64,000 nt of DNA from Leptolyngbya sp. PCC 7375 (GTDB taxonomy: Bacteria > Cyanobacteriota > Cyanobacteriia > Phormidesmidales > Phormidesmidaceae). The notes under the pieces are model-generated. The model had not been told where the DNA came from. It saw only the letters and a list, made by a program, of their open reading frames with translations, and did not search any database. The position numbers and the translations under genes are program-made. The stretch is taken from NCBI RefSeq assembly GCF_000316115.1, contig NZ_JH993797.1, forward strand, positions 7,847,961 through 7,911,960. Direction: 5' to 3'. This document shows positions 8,318-16,387 of this stretch, piece after piece; position 1 is the first letter of the stretch, and each line of letters opens with the position of its first letter.

Positions 8318-8935
8318 TTAGAAATCATCGCCATAAATGTCTGAATACATTGTGGTGTCACCCACATCAGAATTAGTTGAGTAGTCTCCCCCAGCTCTCT
8401 TCCACCAAGGCTTTTCTAAATCTGGAAACAGCCAAGTGGCCTGGTTCAACAATTCGTCAATGATCCTGGTGGGCAACAAACGACCATCGACCGTAATTAC
8501 AGTCTCATCTGGAGCAATGGGTTCAAAGGTCGCTAACTGACTCGCCAACATTTCAGGCTTCATATAGTGATTTGACCGCCTGAGCAGTCGCCGCTTTAGC
8601 TCTGCCTTGGGTACATCGAGCCACACTAGCTGAACGCGATTTAAAGAAGAAAGTTGTTCTCTGTAGGCAGCCTTTAAAGCAGAACAGGTCATGACGGTCT
8701 CGCGGTTTTTGGCAATCGCCCGGTGCATATCCTCCTGAATTTCTAACAGCCACTGATGACGATCTCCATCGTCGAGAGGTTGCTGCGAAGACATTTTATG
8801 AATATTAGATAATGGATGCCGCCGATCCCCTTCTAAAAAGTCGCTCTCTAGACGCTCAGCCAGCATCCGGCCCACTAGCGTTTTACCCGAACCAGCAACA
8901 CCCATAATTATCCAGACTAGCGGACAGTCGCGCAT
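8318..8935 (-). CDS. gluconokinase (GntK-like)
   Basis: Phosphorylates gluconate to 6-phosphogluconate for the oxidative pentose phosphate route. The P-loop GVAGSGKT is at residues 12-19. The family blocks EGDRRHPLSNIHKMSSQQPL, with its DR..W follow-up, and TCSALKAAYRE are present. The first 165 residues cover the whole GntK fold. The last 40 residues (KPWWKRAGGDYSTN and on) are an acidic tail I do not recognise. It overlaps the end of the oxidoreductase pseudogene upstream by 19 nt, so the pair once formed an operon. Confidence 0.85.
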   Translation of the reverse strand: MRDCPLVWIIMGVAGSGKTLVGRMLAERLESDFLEGDRRHPLSNIHKMSSQQPLDDGDRHQWLLEIQEDMHRAIAKNRETVMTCSALKAAYREQLSSLNRVQLVWLDVPKAELKRRLLRRSNHYMKPEMLASQLATFEPIAPDETVITVDGRLLPTRIIDELLNQATWLFPDLEKPWWKRAGGDYSTNSDVGDTTMYSDIYGDDF

Positions 8936-9566
8936 GGGCTCTCTTCTCCGATGTTAATGACAACTTTTCCTTGCACCTGGCGCTGTTCAACGTGACGCAT
9001 GGCTGCAGGTACGTCATCCAGGCTAAAGGTACGATCAATAAAAGGAGCAATCTTGCCAGCAACCATCAGTTCTCTCACAGTGATCAGATCATCATGATTG
9101 GGTTTCATCTCCAGACATTTCACATTGCACCCCCTGCGCTTTGCTAGCCAGGGTCCCAGCAACATTGCCTGAAAGAATGCTCCGGTGGCACCCCCGATCA
9201 TGACATAGGTGCCGCCCGGTTTTAAGGCAGGTAAAAAGTCAGATACCGAGCGGTAGGCGGCGGCATCAAGAATGAGGTCATACTGAGACTCTGCTTGGGT
9301 GCAGTCGGTTTTAGTATAGTCGATGACGTGATCTGCACCTTGAGATCGCACCATCTCCACCTTGCTTGCACTGCACACTCCCGTCATTTCAGTGCCAAAT
9401 GCCTTAGCAATCTGCACCGCAAACGACCCCACTGCCAGTCCCCTGCATTTACAGATGACGCATAAACACGGACCAATACCTGATTATCCTGTGGCACTGG
9501 CTTGTCCACATCCTCTAGCCGCAGGACATCGGTCGAACCATATTCGTCTTGGACCATGGCCTTCAT
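8917..9566 (-). pseudogene. zinc-less quinone oxidoreductase/alcohol dehydrogenase, internally deleted
   Basis: The N-terminal piece starts at ATG 9566 (MKAMVQDEYGSTDVLRLED) and reads through VLVRVYASSVNAGDW. It then switches frame directly to VGSFAVQIAKAFG, the start of the NAD(P)-binding half, which runs to the stop at 8917. Medium-chain reductases of this type are about 320-330 residues, so roughly 100 residues between the catalytic fold and the Rossmann fold are missing. The deletion point is near 9430 and also shifts the frame. No complete enzyme can be made. The C-terminal half keeps the expected VIDYTKTD and VMIGGATGA blocks, so decay is probably recent. Confidence 0.85.
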
Positions 9567-9677
9567 CTTGTCACTTTCCACAGAAGTTGAATTTTCCTTT
9601 TGAAGAAGCAGAGTATACAGAGGCAGCGCAGCAGCATGTTGCCATGCTCCCAGTGGATACATATCCTTAGTAGTACT

Positions 9678-9717
9678 AAAAAAGTGGCGCTTCTAGTCCA
9701 GGTAGAAGCGCCACTTT
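9678..9717 (-). terminator. Rho-independent terminator of the cyanate operon
   Basis: A perfect 15-bp stem (9681-9695 with 9703-9717) has a 7-nt loop, and on the minus strand it is followed by a run of T (positions 9683 to 9678). It lies about 240 nt downstream of cynS and ends that transcription unit. Confidence 0.85.
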
Positions 9718-9827
9718 GATTGGGTGAGAGTCAGCCCCAGAAAGAAAGCAAAATGAGAGTAGAGGGGATAGAAATATTTACTCTAGTAACAACACTAGCC
9801 CCTCACAACAGATGATCAAAATGCTAA

Positions 9828-9911
9828 TCAGATGCCTTCCCCGTAGGCAAAGCCATGAAAGACACCAGCTAAGGCTGCTAACAAAACAACTGTTGCTGAA
9901 TATGTATGCGG
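9828..9911 (-). pseudogene. HupE/UreJ-like C-terminal remnant
   Basis: A short open minus-strand frame ends with LLAALAGVFHGFAYGEGI and a stop at 9828. HupE/UreJ metal permeases carry a similar GxFHGxAxGE motif near the C terminus. There is no complete gene around it, so I read it as a relic between cynS and its terminator. The assignment rests on one motif only. Confidence 0.4.
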
Positions 9912-9956
9912 TAGGGACGTACAGCTAGCTGTGCGCCCTTACCATTGATGTTTGCC

Positions 9957-10400
9957 TTACCACTTCTTGTAGGGTAAGAATTTGCCACACATGATCACCT
10001 TCACCCGATCGCCCTTCGGATCTTCTTCCTTCTCCACATCAATGGAGAAATCAATCGCACTCATGATGCCATCACCAAACTTCTCATGGACCACTGCCTT
10101 AACCGGCATGCCATAAACCTGCATGATTTCATAGAAGCGATAAATCAGCGGATCAGTGGGTACCAGAGGATCTAACCCACCTTTTACAGGACACTCCGTG
10201 AGATACTCAACATATTCTGCTCCCATGCCCAAAGCTTCAACAATTTTGGTGGCTTCTTCTTCTGAAGCACTGGCCTGACGATACAGTACTGATGCAATCC
10301 AAACCTCGTCGTAGCCTAGTTTGGCTTCTAAATCAGCAAATGATACCCCTTTGGCTTTCTTTGCTGCGAGAAACTTGGCAGAGATTTCAGAAATAGCCAT
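9957..10400 (-). CDS. cynS: cyanase (cyanate hydratase)
   Basis: Converts cyanate and bicarbonate to ammonia and CO2. The catalytic triad of the family is visible: Arg and Glu in YRFYEIMQVYG and Ser in DGIMSAIDF. The length of 147 residues matches the family (about 147-156). The ATG at 10400 is chosen because AGAGGTGA precedes it; an upstream GTG lies inside that ribosome site. It is the last gene of cynA-cynB-cynD-cynS, 60 nt after the ATPase stop. It gives the operon its function: imported cyanate becomes nitrogen and CO2 in the cytoplasm. Confidence 0.97.
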   Translation of the reverse strand: MAISEISAKFLAAKKAKGVSFADLEAKLGYDEVWIASVLYRQASASEEEATKIVEALGMGAEYVEYLTECPVKGGLDPLVPTDPLIYRFYEIMQVYGMPVKAVVHEKFGDGIMSAIDFSIDVEKEEDPKGDRVKVIMCGKFLPYKKW

Positions 10401-10460
10401 CGCAAAAATCACCTCTTGATTGCAAAACTTAAACAGGAATAACGCTTAACGCAGCTCTAA

Positions 10461-11360
10461 TTATTTAACCTGGATACGAGACTCTTCAACAGCACGGGTT
10501 TCACGGAACAGATGGTGTTCCATTTCGGCCTTAAGATCGTGGTAGGCCGGATGCTGATCTATGGTTTCTCGATCGCGAGGTCGTGGGAATGGGACTTCGA
10601 GGATCTCATCAATGCGAGCAGCTGGCCCTCGAGTCATCATCACAATGCGATCCGACAGTAGTAAGGCTTCCTCAATACTGTGGGTGATCATGATGACTGT
10701 CTTCCGGTGTTGTTCCCAAATGCGCTCCACTTCGCTCTGTAGGAAGCCACGAGTCAAGGCATCCAGGGCTCCAAAGGGTTCATCCATCAGTAAAATCTGA
10801 GGGTTAATGGCCAAAGCACGGGCAATGCCGACCCTTTGCCGCATCCCTCCTGAAAGTTCATGGGGATGCTTTTTCTCCGCCCCTTCCAGCCCCACTAACT
10901 GGATCTGCTCTTTAATGGCGCGAGTCCTTTGCTTGGGTGACAGCTTGGGAAAAACGGTTTCAACCGCAAACCGAATATTCTCCTCAACGGTCATCCAGGG
11001 CATCAGAGCATAGTTCTGAAAAACCATGCCTCGATCAGGACCAGGACCTTGAATGGGGTGACCATTCAGCAATATTTCACCCCCAGTAACGGGGGATAGC
11101 CCGGCCACCATATTGAGCAATGTCGACTTACCACAGCCCGAAGGACCAATGATAGAGACAAATGTATTAGGCTCTATGTCTAAACTGATGTCTTCAATGG
11201 CGACAAAATCTCGGGTTGTCTTACCTGACAACCGACTGAAGATATCCCGTTTACCTGCAAACACCTTGGTAACATTCCGAATGGAAAGCTGGGCCGAAGG
11301 AAATTCAGGTTCAGGAGACACGGCACCATTATTGGAATAATTGACGGAAGCAATGCTCAT
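10461..11360 (-). CDS. cynD: cyanate ABC transporter ATPase
   Basis: ATPase of the NrtD/CynD group in the NitT family. Visible motifs are Walker A GPSGCGKST, Q-loop MVFQNYALMPW, signature LSGGMRQR, Walker B ILLMDEP and H-loop ITHSIEEA. An N-terminal extension of about 25 residues precedes the fold. The start overlaps the permease stop by 4 nt, indicating translational coupling. Position between cynB and cynS supports cyanate rather than nitrate as substrate, although NrtD-type sequences are very similar. Confidence 0.93.
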   Translation of the reverse strand: MSIASVNYSNNGAVSPEPEFPSAQLSIRNVTKVFAGKRDIFSRLSGKTTRDFVAIEDISLDIEPNTFVSIIGPSGCGKSTLLNMVAGLSPVTGGEILLNGHPIQGPGPDRGMVFQNYALMPWMTVEENIRFAVETVFPKLSPKQRTRAIKEQIQLVGLEGAEKKHPHELSGGMRQRVGIARALAINPQILLMDEPFGALDALTRGFLQSEVERIWEQHRKTVIMITHSIEEALLLSDRIVMMTRGPAARIDEILEVPFPRPRDRETIDQHPAYHDLKAEMEHHLFRETRAVEESRIQVK

Positions 11361-12196
11361 GCTTTACGCCCAAACGCAACAAATTTTTCTAGGGCACCAA
11401 ACATACTGTCTAAGATGAGCCCAACCAGACCGATGATGAAAATCGCAACTAGAATATTCGGAATATAGAGATTATTCCATTCATTCCAGATAAAGTAGCC
11501 TAACCCGGTCCCTAAAAGCATTTCAGCTGCCACAATCACCAACCAGGCGATGCCCATACTGATCCGTAAACCGGAGACAATATTGGGTAGAGCAGCTGGA
11601 ATAATCACCTTAAAGATAGTCCGCAACCTTGAAGCTCCCAATGTTTTGGAGACATCTAGATATTCCGGATTCACGTTGGCAACACCAAAGGCTGTATTAA
11701 TCAGGGTGGGCCAGATACTGGAGATCAAAATGATAAAGATGCCCGTTTTTTCGGAATCTCGAAATATGTAGAGCCCTAAAGGTAACCAGGCTAGGGGAGA
11801 GACCGGCTTTAGCAGCTGAACATAAGGGTTAAAGGCTTTGTAGGCAATGGGTGAAATGCCAATGAGAATGCCCAGGGGAACTGCGATCGCAGAGGCTAAA
11901 ATGTAACCAATTGCCACACGTCGCAAACTAATTAATAAATTCCACCCAATGCCTAAATCGTTGGGTCCATTATCAAAAAAGGGATGGGTGGACCACCACC
12001 ATAGCTCCTGTAAGGTTTTAGAAGCGGTGGGCATCCCTTTAGCAAACAACTTCAGGTTGGCACCAACTTCCCAAAACACTAAGAAAAGAATGAGCGAAAT
12101 CACAAATAGTCCCAACGCCTTGACATTCTCATTAAGCCATGGTGATCTACTGTCAACGCTATTGGTTTTATTTAAAGCTGGCTTACTTAAGGCCAT
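11357..12196 (-). CDS. cynB: cyanate ABC transporter permease
   Basis: Membrane subunit of the NrtB/CynB type, 279 residues with about six hydrophobic segments. The EAA loop is visible as VSKTLGASRLRTIFKVIIP. GGAGGTGC lies just upstream of the ATG. It sits 36 nt downstream of cynA and overlaps cynD by 4 nt. The cytoplasmic N terminus (first 25 residues) is polar. Confidence 0.92.
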   Translation of the reverse strand: MALSKPALNKTNSVDSRSPWLNENVKALGLFVISLILFLVFWEVGANLKLFAKGMPTASKTLQELWWWSTHPFFDNGPNDLGIGWNLLISLRRVAIGYILASAIAVPLGILIGISPIAYKAFNPYVQLLKPVSPLAWLPLGLYIFRDSEKTGIFIILISSIWPTLINTAFGVANVNPEYLDVSKTLGASRLRTIFKVIIPAALPNIVSGLRISMGIAWLVIVAAEMLLGTGLGYFIWNEWNNLYIPNILVAIFIIGLVGLILDSMFGALEKFVAFGRKA

Positions 12197-12232
12197 GTAA
12201 TCTGCACCTCCTTCAAGATCTGACCGCTGAAC

Positions 12233-13873
12233 TTAAACACCATTTTTATCAATTTGCTCTTTGACATACGCTGCTGGATCAGCAGGGTCAAAGGTATCGA
12301 ATTCAAGGGTTTCAGTGCGATAAATATCTTCCGGTGAGTTAAGCCCCACCTCCTGAGCTAACTCTCTAGCTAAGTCAGTTAAGAAAATATCTTTCCCGAT
12401 CTGATTATAGGTTTCGCTGGTAATAACCTGATTAGCTCTACCATCTCCTTGTAAATCCCAACGCACCAATTGCGAAGAAATCCAGTTGGCAAAACTCTGC
12501 CAGGGATATGGATCAAAGTCAATTCGATCCGGCACACTCAGGGTGTTACCCTGACCATCCTCAAAGTTACCGGTCAGCACAGCCTCAACCACCTCAACTG
12601 GCTGATTAAGAAATGCTCTCTCGGAAATTGCCTTAGCAATTTCAGGACGATTCGCCGGATCACGAGCATAGCCAGCCGCTTCAATGATGGACTTATTCAG
12701 CGCTCTAAAGGTATTGGGATTGGCCTCAATCCACTGATCGCTAGCGGCAAAGGCACAGCAAGGGTGGCCGGGCCATATCTCCTTGGTGAGCTTAAAGATG
12801 AATCCAGCGCCCTCAAATACGGCACGCTGATTAAAGGGATCGGGCATTAAGTAAGCGTCAATATCTCCAGCAATCAACTGGGCAATACTATCCGGTGGCG
12901 GCACGGGACGAATCTTAACATCCACATCGGGGTCGATACCCCCAGTTGCTAGATAGTAGCGCAGCAACAGATTATGCATGGAATAGGGGAACGGAACGCC
13001 GATGGTAAAGCCCTTAAAGTCCGCTGGACCGTTGATCTGCCCCTTATAGCGTTCGGCAACTGTAATGGCCTGTCCATTAATATTTTCAATGCTAGCGAGT
13101 TTGACACCAAAGGATGCAGACCCTAGGCCCAGGGTCATGGCAATTGGCATCGGCGCAAGCATATGATAAGCGTCCAATTCCCCAGCAATGGCAGAGTCTC
13201 GTACGGCCCCCCAACTGGGCATCTTGACAACCTCGGCATTAAACCCATACTTGGCGTAGAAGCCCAAAGGCTCGGACATAATAATGGGCGTAGCACAGGT
13301 AATGGGAATAAAACCAATTCTGAGATCCGTTTTCTCCAGGTTGGAGACATTCACCGGAGCGGCGGCATCCTCTTCTACCGCCGCTTGCTGGGAATTAGGG
13401 CCACAGTTGCTGAGGGTCACTAGGGCCGCACCAATGGCTAAATTCTTAAGAAACTCTCGACGGGTAAATTGGCTGTTGCGAATGGCATCGGTAAAGAACA
13501 GTCCGGCTTGGGGGCCAAAGGCCGCTGCAAACGCATTTTCAATCCCGCCCGCTTGTCTTGCCAGGGCCAGCACCAATTTTTCACGCTTTGGATCACCTTT
13601 GCCCGCTGCTTTGAGCAACAGAGTCTTGCGGAGCTCGTAGGCGTTGACATTATCGGCAGCTCGCAGCTGCTGATCCTTATACAGCCCCATCTTCATCAGG
13701 TCATCCACCATCTCCACTGGGTCCTGGGGCATGGTTTGTAAGAATTCCCAATGGGAATGGGTCAGGTGAGCTCCACCACAGATGACGCAGGCCGTCTGAA
13801 AATCAGTGAGATTGCCGCGATCGCAATTTAGATTGTTCCACCCTTGATCAGTTTGTGCGGAGGTTAAAACCAT
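12233..13873 (-). CDS. cynA: cyanate/nitrate-type substrate-binding lipoprotein with N-terminal Cys/His domain
   Basis: The C-terminal 380 residues are an NrtA/CmpA/CynA-type binding protein (FIPITCATPIIMSEPLGFY, WGAVRDSAIAGELDAYHML). Unusually, the Tat motif (FTRREFL, RR at 138-139) and lipobox (LSNC, Cys157) are internal. They are preceded by about 135 residues with a CVIC motif (Cys29, Cys32), His36, a later HW, and helical segments. No ATG, GTG or TTG lies just before the RR, so a normal N-terminal signal cannot be recovered by moving the start. The ATG at 13873 follows AAGGTGAG; a GTG four codons upstream lies in that site. The paralogue at 16388-18004 has the same layout. The front domain may bind metal or guard export (inference). 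Confidence 0.88.
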   Translation of the reverse strand: MVLTSAQTDQGWNNLNCDRGNLTDFQTACVICGGAHLTHSHWEFLQTMPQDPVEMVDDLMKMGLYKDQQLRAADNVNAYELRKTLLLKAAGKGDPKREKLVLALARQAGGIENAFAAAFGPQAGLFFTDAIRNSQFTRREFLKNLAIGAALVTLSNCGPNSQQAAVEEDAAAPVNVSNLEKTDLRIGFIPITCATPIIMSEPLGFYAKYGFNAEVVKMPSWGAVRDSAIAGELDAYHMLAPMPIAMTLGLGSASFGVKLASIENINGQAITVAERYKGQINGPADFKGFTIGVPFPYSMHNLLLRYYLATGGIDPDVDVKIRPVPPPDSIAQLIAGDIDAYLMPDPFNQRAVFEGAGFIFKLTKEIWPGHPCCAFAASDQWIEANPNTFRALNKSIIEAAGYARDPANRPEIAKAISERAFLNQPVEVVEAVLTGNFEDGQGNTLSVPDRIDFDPYPWQSFANWISSQLVRWDLQGDGRANQVITSETYNQIGKDIFLTDLARELAQEVGLNSPEDIYRTETLEFDTFDPADPAAYVKEQIDKNGV

Positions 13874-14122
13874 AAGATTACTCACCTTAACTAGCGTTGA
13901 CTGAGACTATTGGTTATCCAAGTAAGTTAAACGGCGTCCAAAGAAAAACGGATAATGTCCTTTGCAATAGAACCCCACACTTGGACACGAACTAAGTTTA
14001 TCTACGGGATTTGATAGTAAAATTTATACCAATCCCTTCTAGGGATTACATTGGATTATTTTTTGCAAAACTAGGACTTTTTAAGTCTGTTGGCTGTTTA
14101 TAGCGTTGTTTTGTTGCGATTG

Positions 14123-14911
14123 TTACGAATTGGGACGACTCCGCCAAACTTGTGGCGTCACGCCATGGAGCTTGCGAAATTGTCGAGTGAAATAGCCAGC
14201 ATCAGTGTAGCCGATAGAGTTGGCTATTTGTTTAATGGACTCAGCCGTATTGGACAATAATTGTCGAGCTTGAGCCATGCGCCGGGCAATAATCCAAGCT
14301 TTTACCGTTCGACCTGTGTGGCTTTGGGATAGATTCGTTAAATAGGCAGGAGAGTAACCCACAGCCTGAGCTACATCGGTTAAGTTAATGGGTTTTTGAT
14401 AATGAGCTTCGATAAATTCGAAAACAGCGTTCAGTCGCGGACATTCAGGAAAGATTGTTTCAGCAATAACCTGATCCTGACCCTGGGCATCCATAGAAGA
14501 TGTCGCTTGTAACCCGCGTTTAAGTTCGTCTTGACGCTTTAGGCGGGATGCGATCGCATCCAAAAAAGTCTCTACCGTACAGGGTTTTGTCAAATAGTCA
14601 TCTGCCCCCAAGGTCATGCCCTGTCGGAGGTCTGCCATTGTTACCTTGGCCGTTAAAAAGATCAATGGAATTGCAGCTGTCACCGCATTTCTCCTGAGGG
14701 AGGTCAACACCTCATAGCCATTCATGTCTGGCATCATAATGTCGCAAACCACCAGATCAGGACGATGTTTTGTCGCTAATCTAACGCCAGTAGACCCATT
14801 TTCTGCGCCAATGCCTTTGAACTTTTCAAATTTCAAACAGCGGAGAAAAATTTCTCTTGTTTGGGCCTCATCTTCAATGACCAGAATCGTTTTCACCATG
14901 GCCCCTACCAT
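14123..14911 (-). CDS. response regulator with REC and AraC-type DNA-binding domains
   Basis: REC domain at residues 7-125 with phospho-acceptor Asp57 (LVVCDIMMPD), the switch Thr in FLTAK, and Lys in YLTKP. The C-terminal AraC domain (about 160-262) has two helix-turn-helix units: LTDVAQAVGYSPAYL and IKQIANSIGYTDAGYFTRQF. It lies between the two CynA-like genes and is divergent from a PAS kinase at 15122, its probable partner. By context it may control cyanate uptake (inference). A second ATG at 14899 is an equally possible start. Confidence 0.92.
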   Translation of the reverse strand: MVGAMVKTILVIEDEAQTREIFLRCLKFEKFKGIGAENGSTGVRLATKHRPDLVVCDIMMPDMNGYEVLTSLRRNAVTAAIPLIFLTAKVTMADLRQGMTLGADDYLTKPCTVETFLDAIASRLKRQDELKRGLQATSSMDAQGQDQVIAETIFPECPRLNAVFEFIEAHYQKPINLTDVAQAVGYSPAYLTNLSQSHTGRTVKAWIIARRMAQARQLLSNTAESIKQIANSIGYTDAGYFTRQFRKLHGVTPQVWRSRPNS

Positions 14912-15121
14912 CTAAGATGGAAATTAAGATAATGCTCTTGCTGTTGCTGACCTCCAGGAAAAACAAATTTGACCAGTTCTAACCAATCATTTTAGATCGA
15001 TGGCTCCAATAAATCAGCAATGGCCTACCCTCTGCTGAGGGCATTTTGTATGCTTAACTAACAGGTTTAAGGGTTTTAGGAACCAGTCGTGGTGTAGTGC
15101 ACTACAGTCTTGAACAGCTTT

Positions 15122-16387
15122 ATGGAACCACGTGATGCCGCTAGCCTTTCAGAACATGACGAACTTGAAGCTCTACGTCGTCAACATCAGCTAATTCTCA
15201 ACGCCGTGGGCGAGGGGGTCTATGGGTTAGACCTGCAGGGCAATGTTACCTTTGTGAATCCAGCGGCCGCTGCCATGATTGATTGGGAGATGGAGGATTT
15301 GATCGGTCAGTCGATGCATCGAGTCCTGCATCATTCCCATGCTGATGGCAGTCCCTATGCCAGAGAATGTTGTCCGATCTATGAAGTTTTCCAACAAGGG
15401 CATGTGCAAAGGGTTACCGATGAAGTCTTTTGGCGCAAGGATGGCACCTGTTTCCCGGTGGAATACATTAGTACGCCCATGCGCGACGATCATGGCGAAC
15501 TGATTGGGGCGGTGGTGACCTTTCGCGATCTCAGCCAACGCAAGTGGGCTGAGACGGTCTTGCAACAGACCAACGAAGATTTAGAACTCAAAGTAAAAAA
15601 GCGGACAGCCGAGCTCTATGCGGCCAATGAGCGACTGCGGGAGTTGAGTGACCTCAAGTCCCGATTTGTCTCCATGGTATGCCATGAGTTTCGCAATCCA
15701 ATGAATAATATTGCTCTGTCAGTCTCCTCTTTAAATCGGTATGACGAACAATTATCGCAGTCGCAGAAAAATCAATATCTTGTGAATATTAAAGAGAATA
15801 TTGAGCGCATGACTCAGATGATCGACGATATTTTAGTGCTGGGTAAATTGGAAGCCAAGCGCTTATGCCTCAATCCTGAGCCCCTAAATCTCGTCGACTT
15901 TTGTCGCAATCTGCTAACCGAACTGCCCTCACAAACGGGCCAGCTGGAATTCACTGGCAGACACAAACCTTTGATCGCGAAACTGGATCAAACGCTTTTG
16001 CGTTCAATTTTGACCAATATTCTGTCTAATGCTGTTCGCTATACCCTTGATGGCAGATCTGTTTATCTATCTCTATTCCGCCATAAGGAACAGGCAGTAT
16101 TTGTAGTCAAAGACAACGGTCTAGGAATTCCGCCGGAAGATTATCCCCATCTATTTGAGCCGTTTCACCGAGGCAAGAATGTCAGTAACATTCCAGGTAC
16201 TGGATTAGGTCTAAGTATTGTCAAACAGTTTGTTGATTTCCAGCAGGGAGATATTCAGGTAAAAAGCCAGCTGGGCACAGGGACAACGTTTAAGGTGATC
16301 TTGCCATTATCATTGCCAGTTGTTGAGACCCACTCCACCAACGGAGTCTCCCCTAGGAGAGACTCCGAGATCGGTCATCTGGGTTAA
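15122..16387 (+). CDS. soluble PAS sensor histidine kinase
   Basis: One PAS domain (about residues 20-140, containing a CC pair in YARECCPIYE) is joined by a coiled coil to a HisKA domain with His188 (MVCHEFRNP) and a HATPase domain. The N box is SNAVRYT, G1 DNGLGIP, F box FEPFHRG and G2 GTGLGLSI. No membrane segment is seen, so it senses a cytoplasmic signal. An upstream TTG (15110) is in frame, but the ATG is preferred. It is divergent from the REC-AraC gene. Its stop codon abuts the stop of the convergent binding-protein gene with no gap. A stem-loop (about 16344-16367) inside its last codons may end transcription. Confidence 0.9.
   Translation: MEPRDAASLSEHDELEALRRQHQLILNAVGEGVYGLDLQGNVTFVNPAAAAMIDWEMEDLIGQSMHRVLHHSHADGSPYARECCPIYEVFQQGHVQRVTDEVFWRKDGTCFPVEYISTPMRDDHGELIGAVVTFRDLSQRKWAETVLQQTNEDLELKVKKRTAELYAANERLRELSDLKSRFVSMVCHEFRNPMNNIALSVSSLNRYDEQLSQSQKNQYLVNIKENIERMTQMIDDILVLGKLEAKRLCLNPEPLNLVDFCRNLLTELPSQTGQLEFTGRHKPLIAKLDQTLLRSILTNILSNAVRYTLDGRSVYLSLFRHKEQAVFVVKDNGLGIPPEDYPHLFEPFHRGKNVSNIPGTGLGLSIVKQFVDFQQGDIQVKSQLGTGTTFKVILPLSLPVVETHSTNGVSPRRDSEIGHLG

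Noticed and set aside
14015..14027. NtcA-like GTAAAATTTATAC upstream of cynA
   Set aside because: The spacer is 7 nt, not 8, so it does not meet the NtcA consensus; kept out of the feature list.
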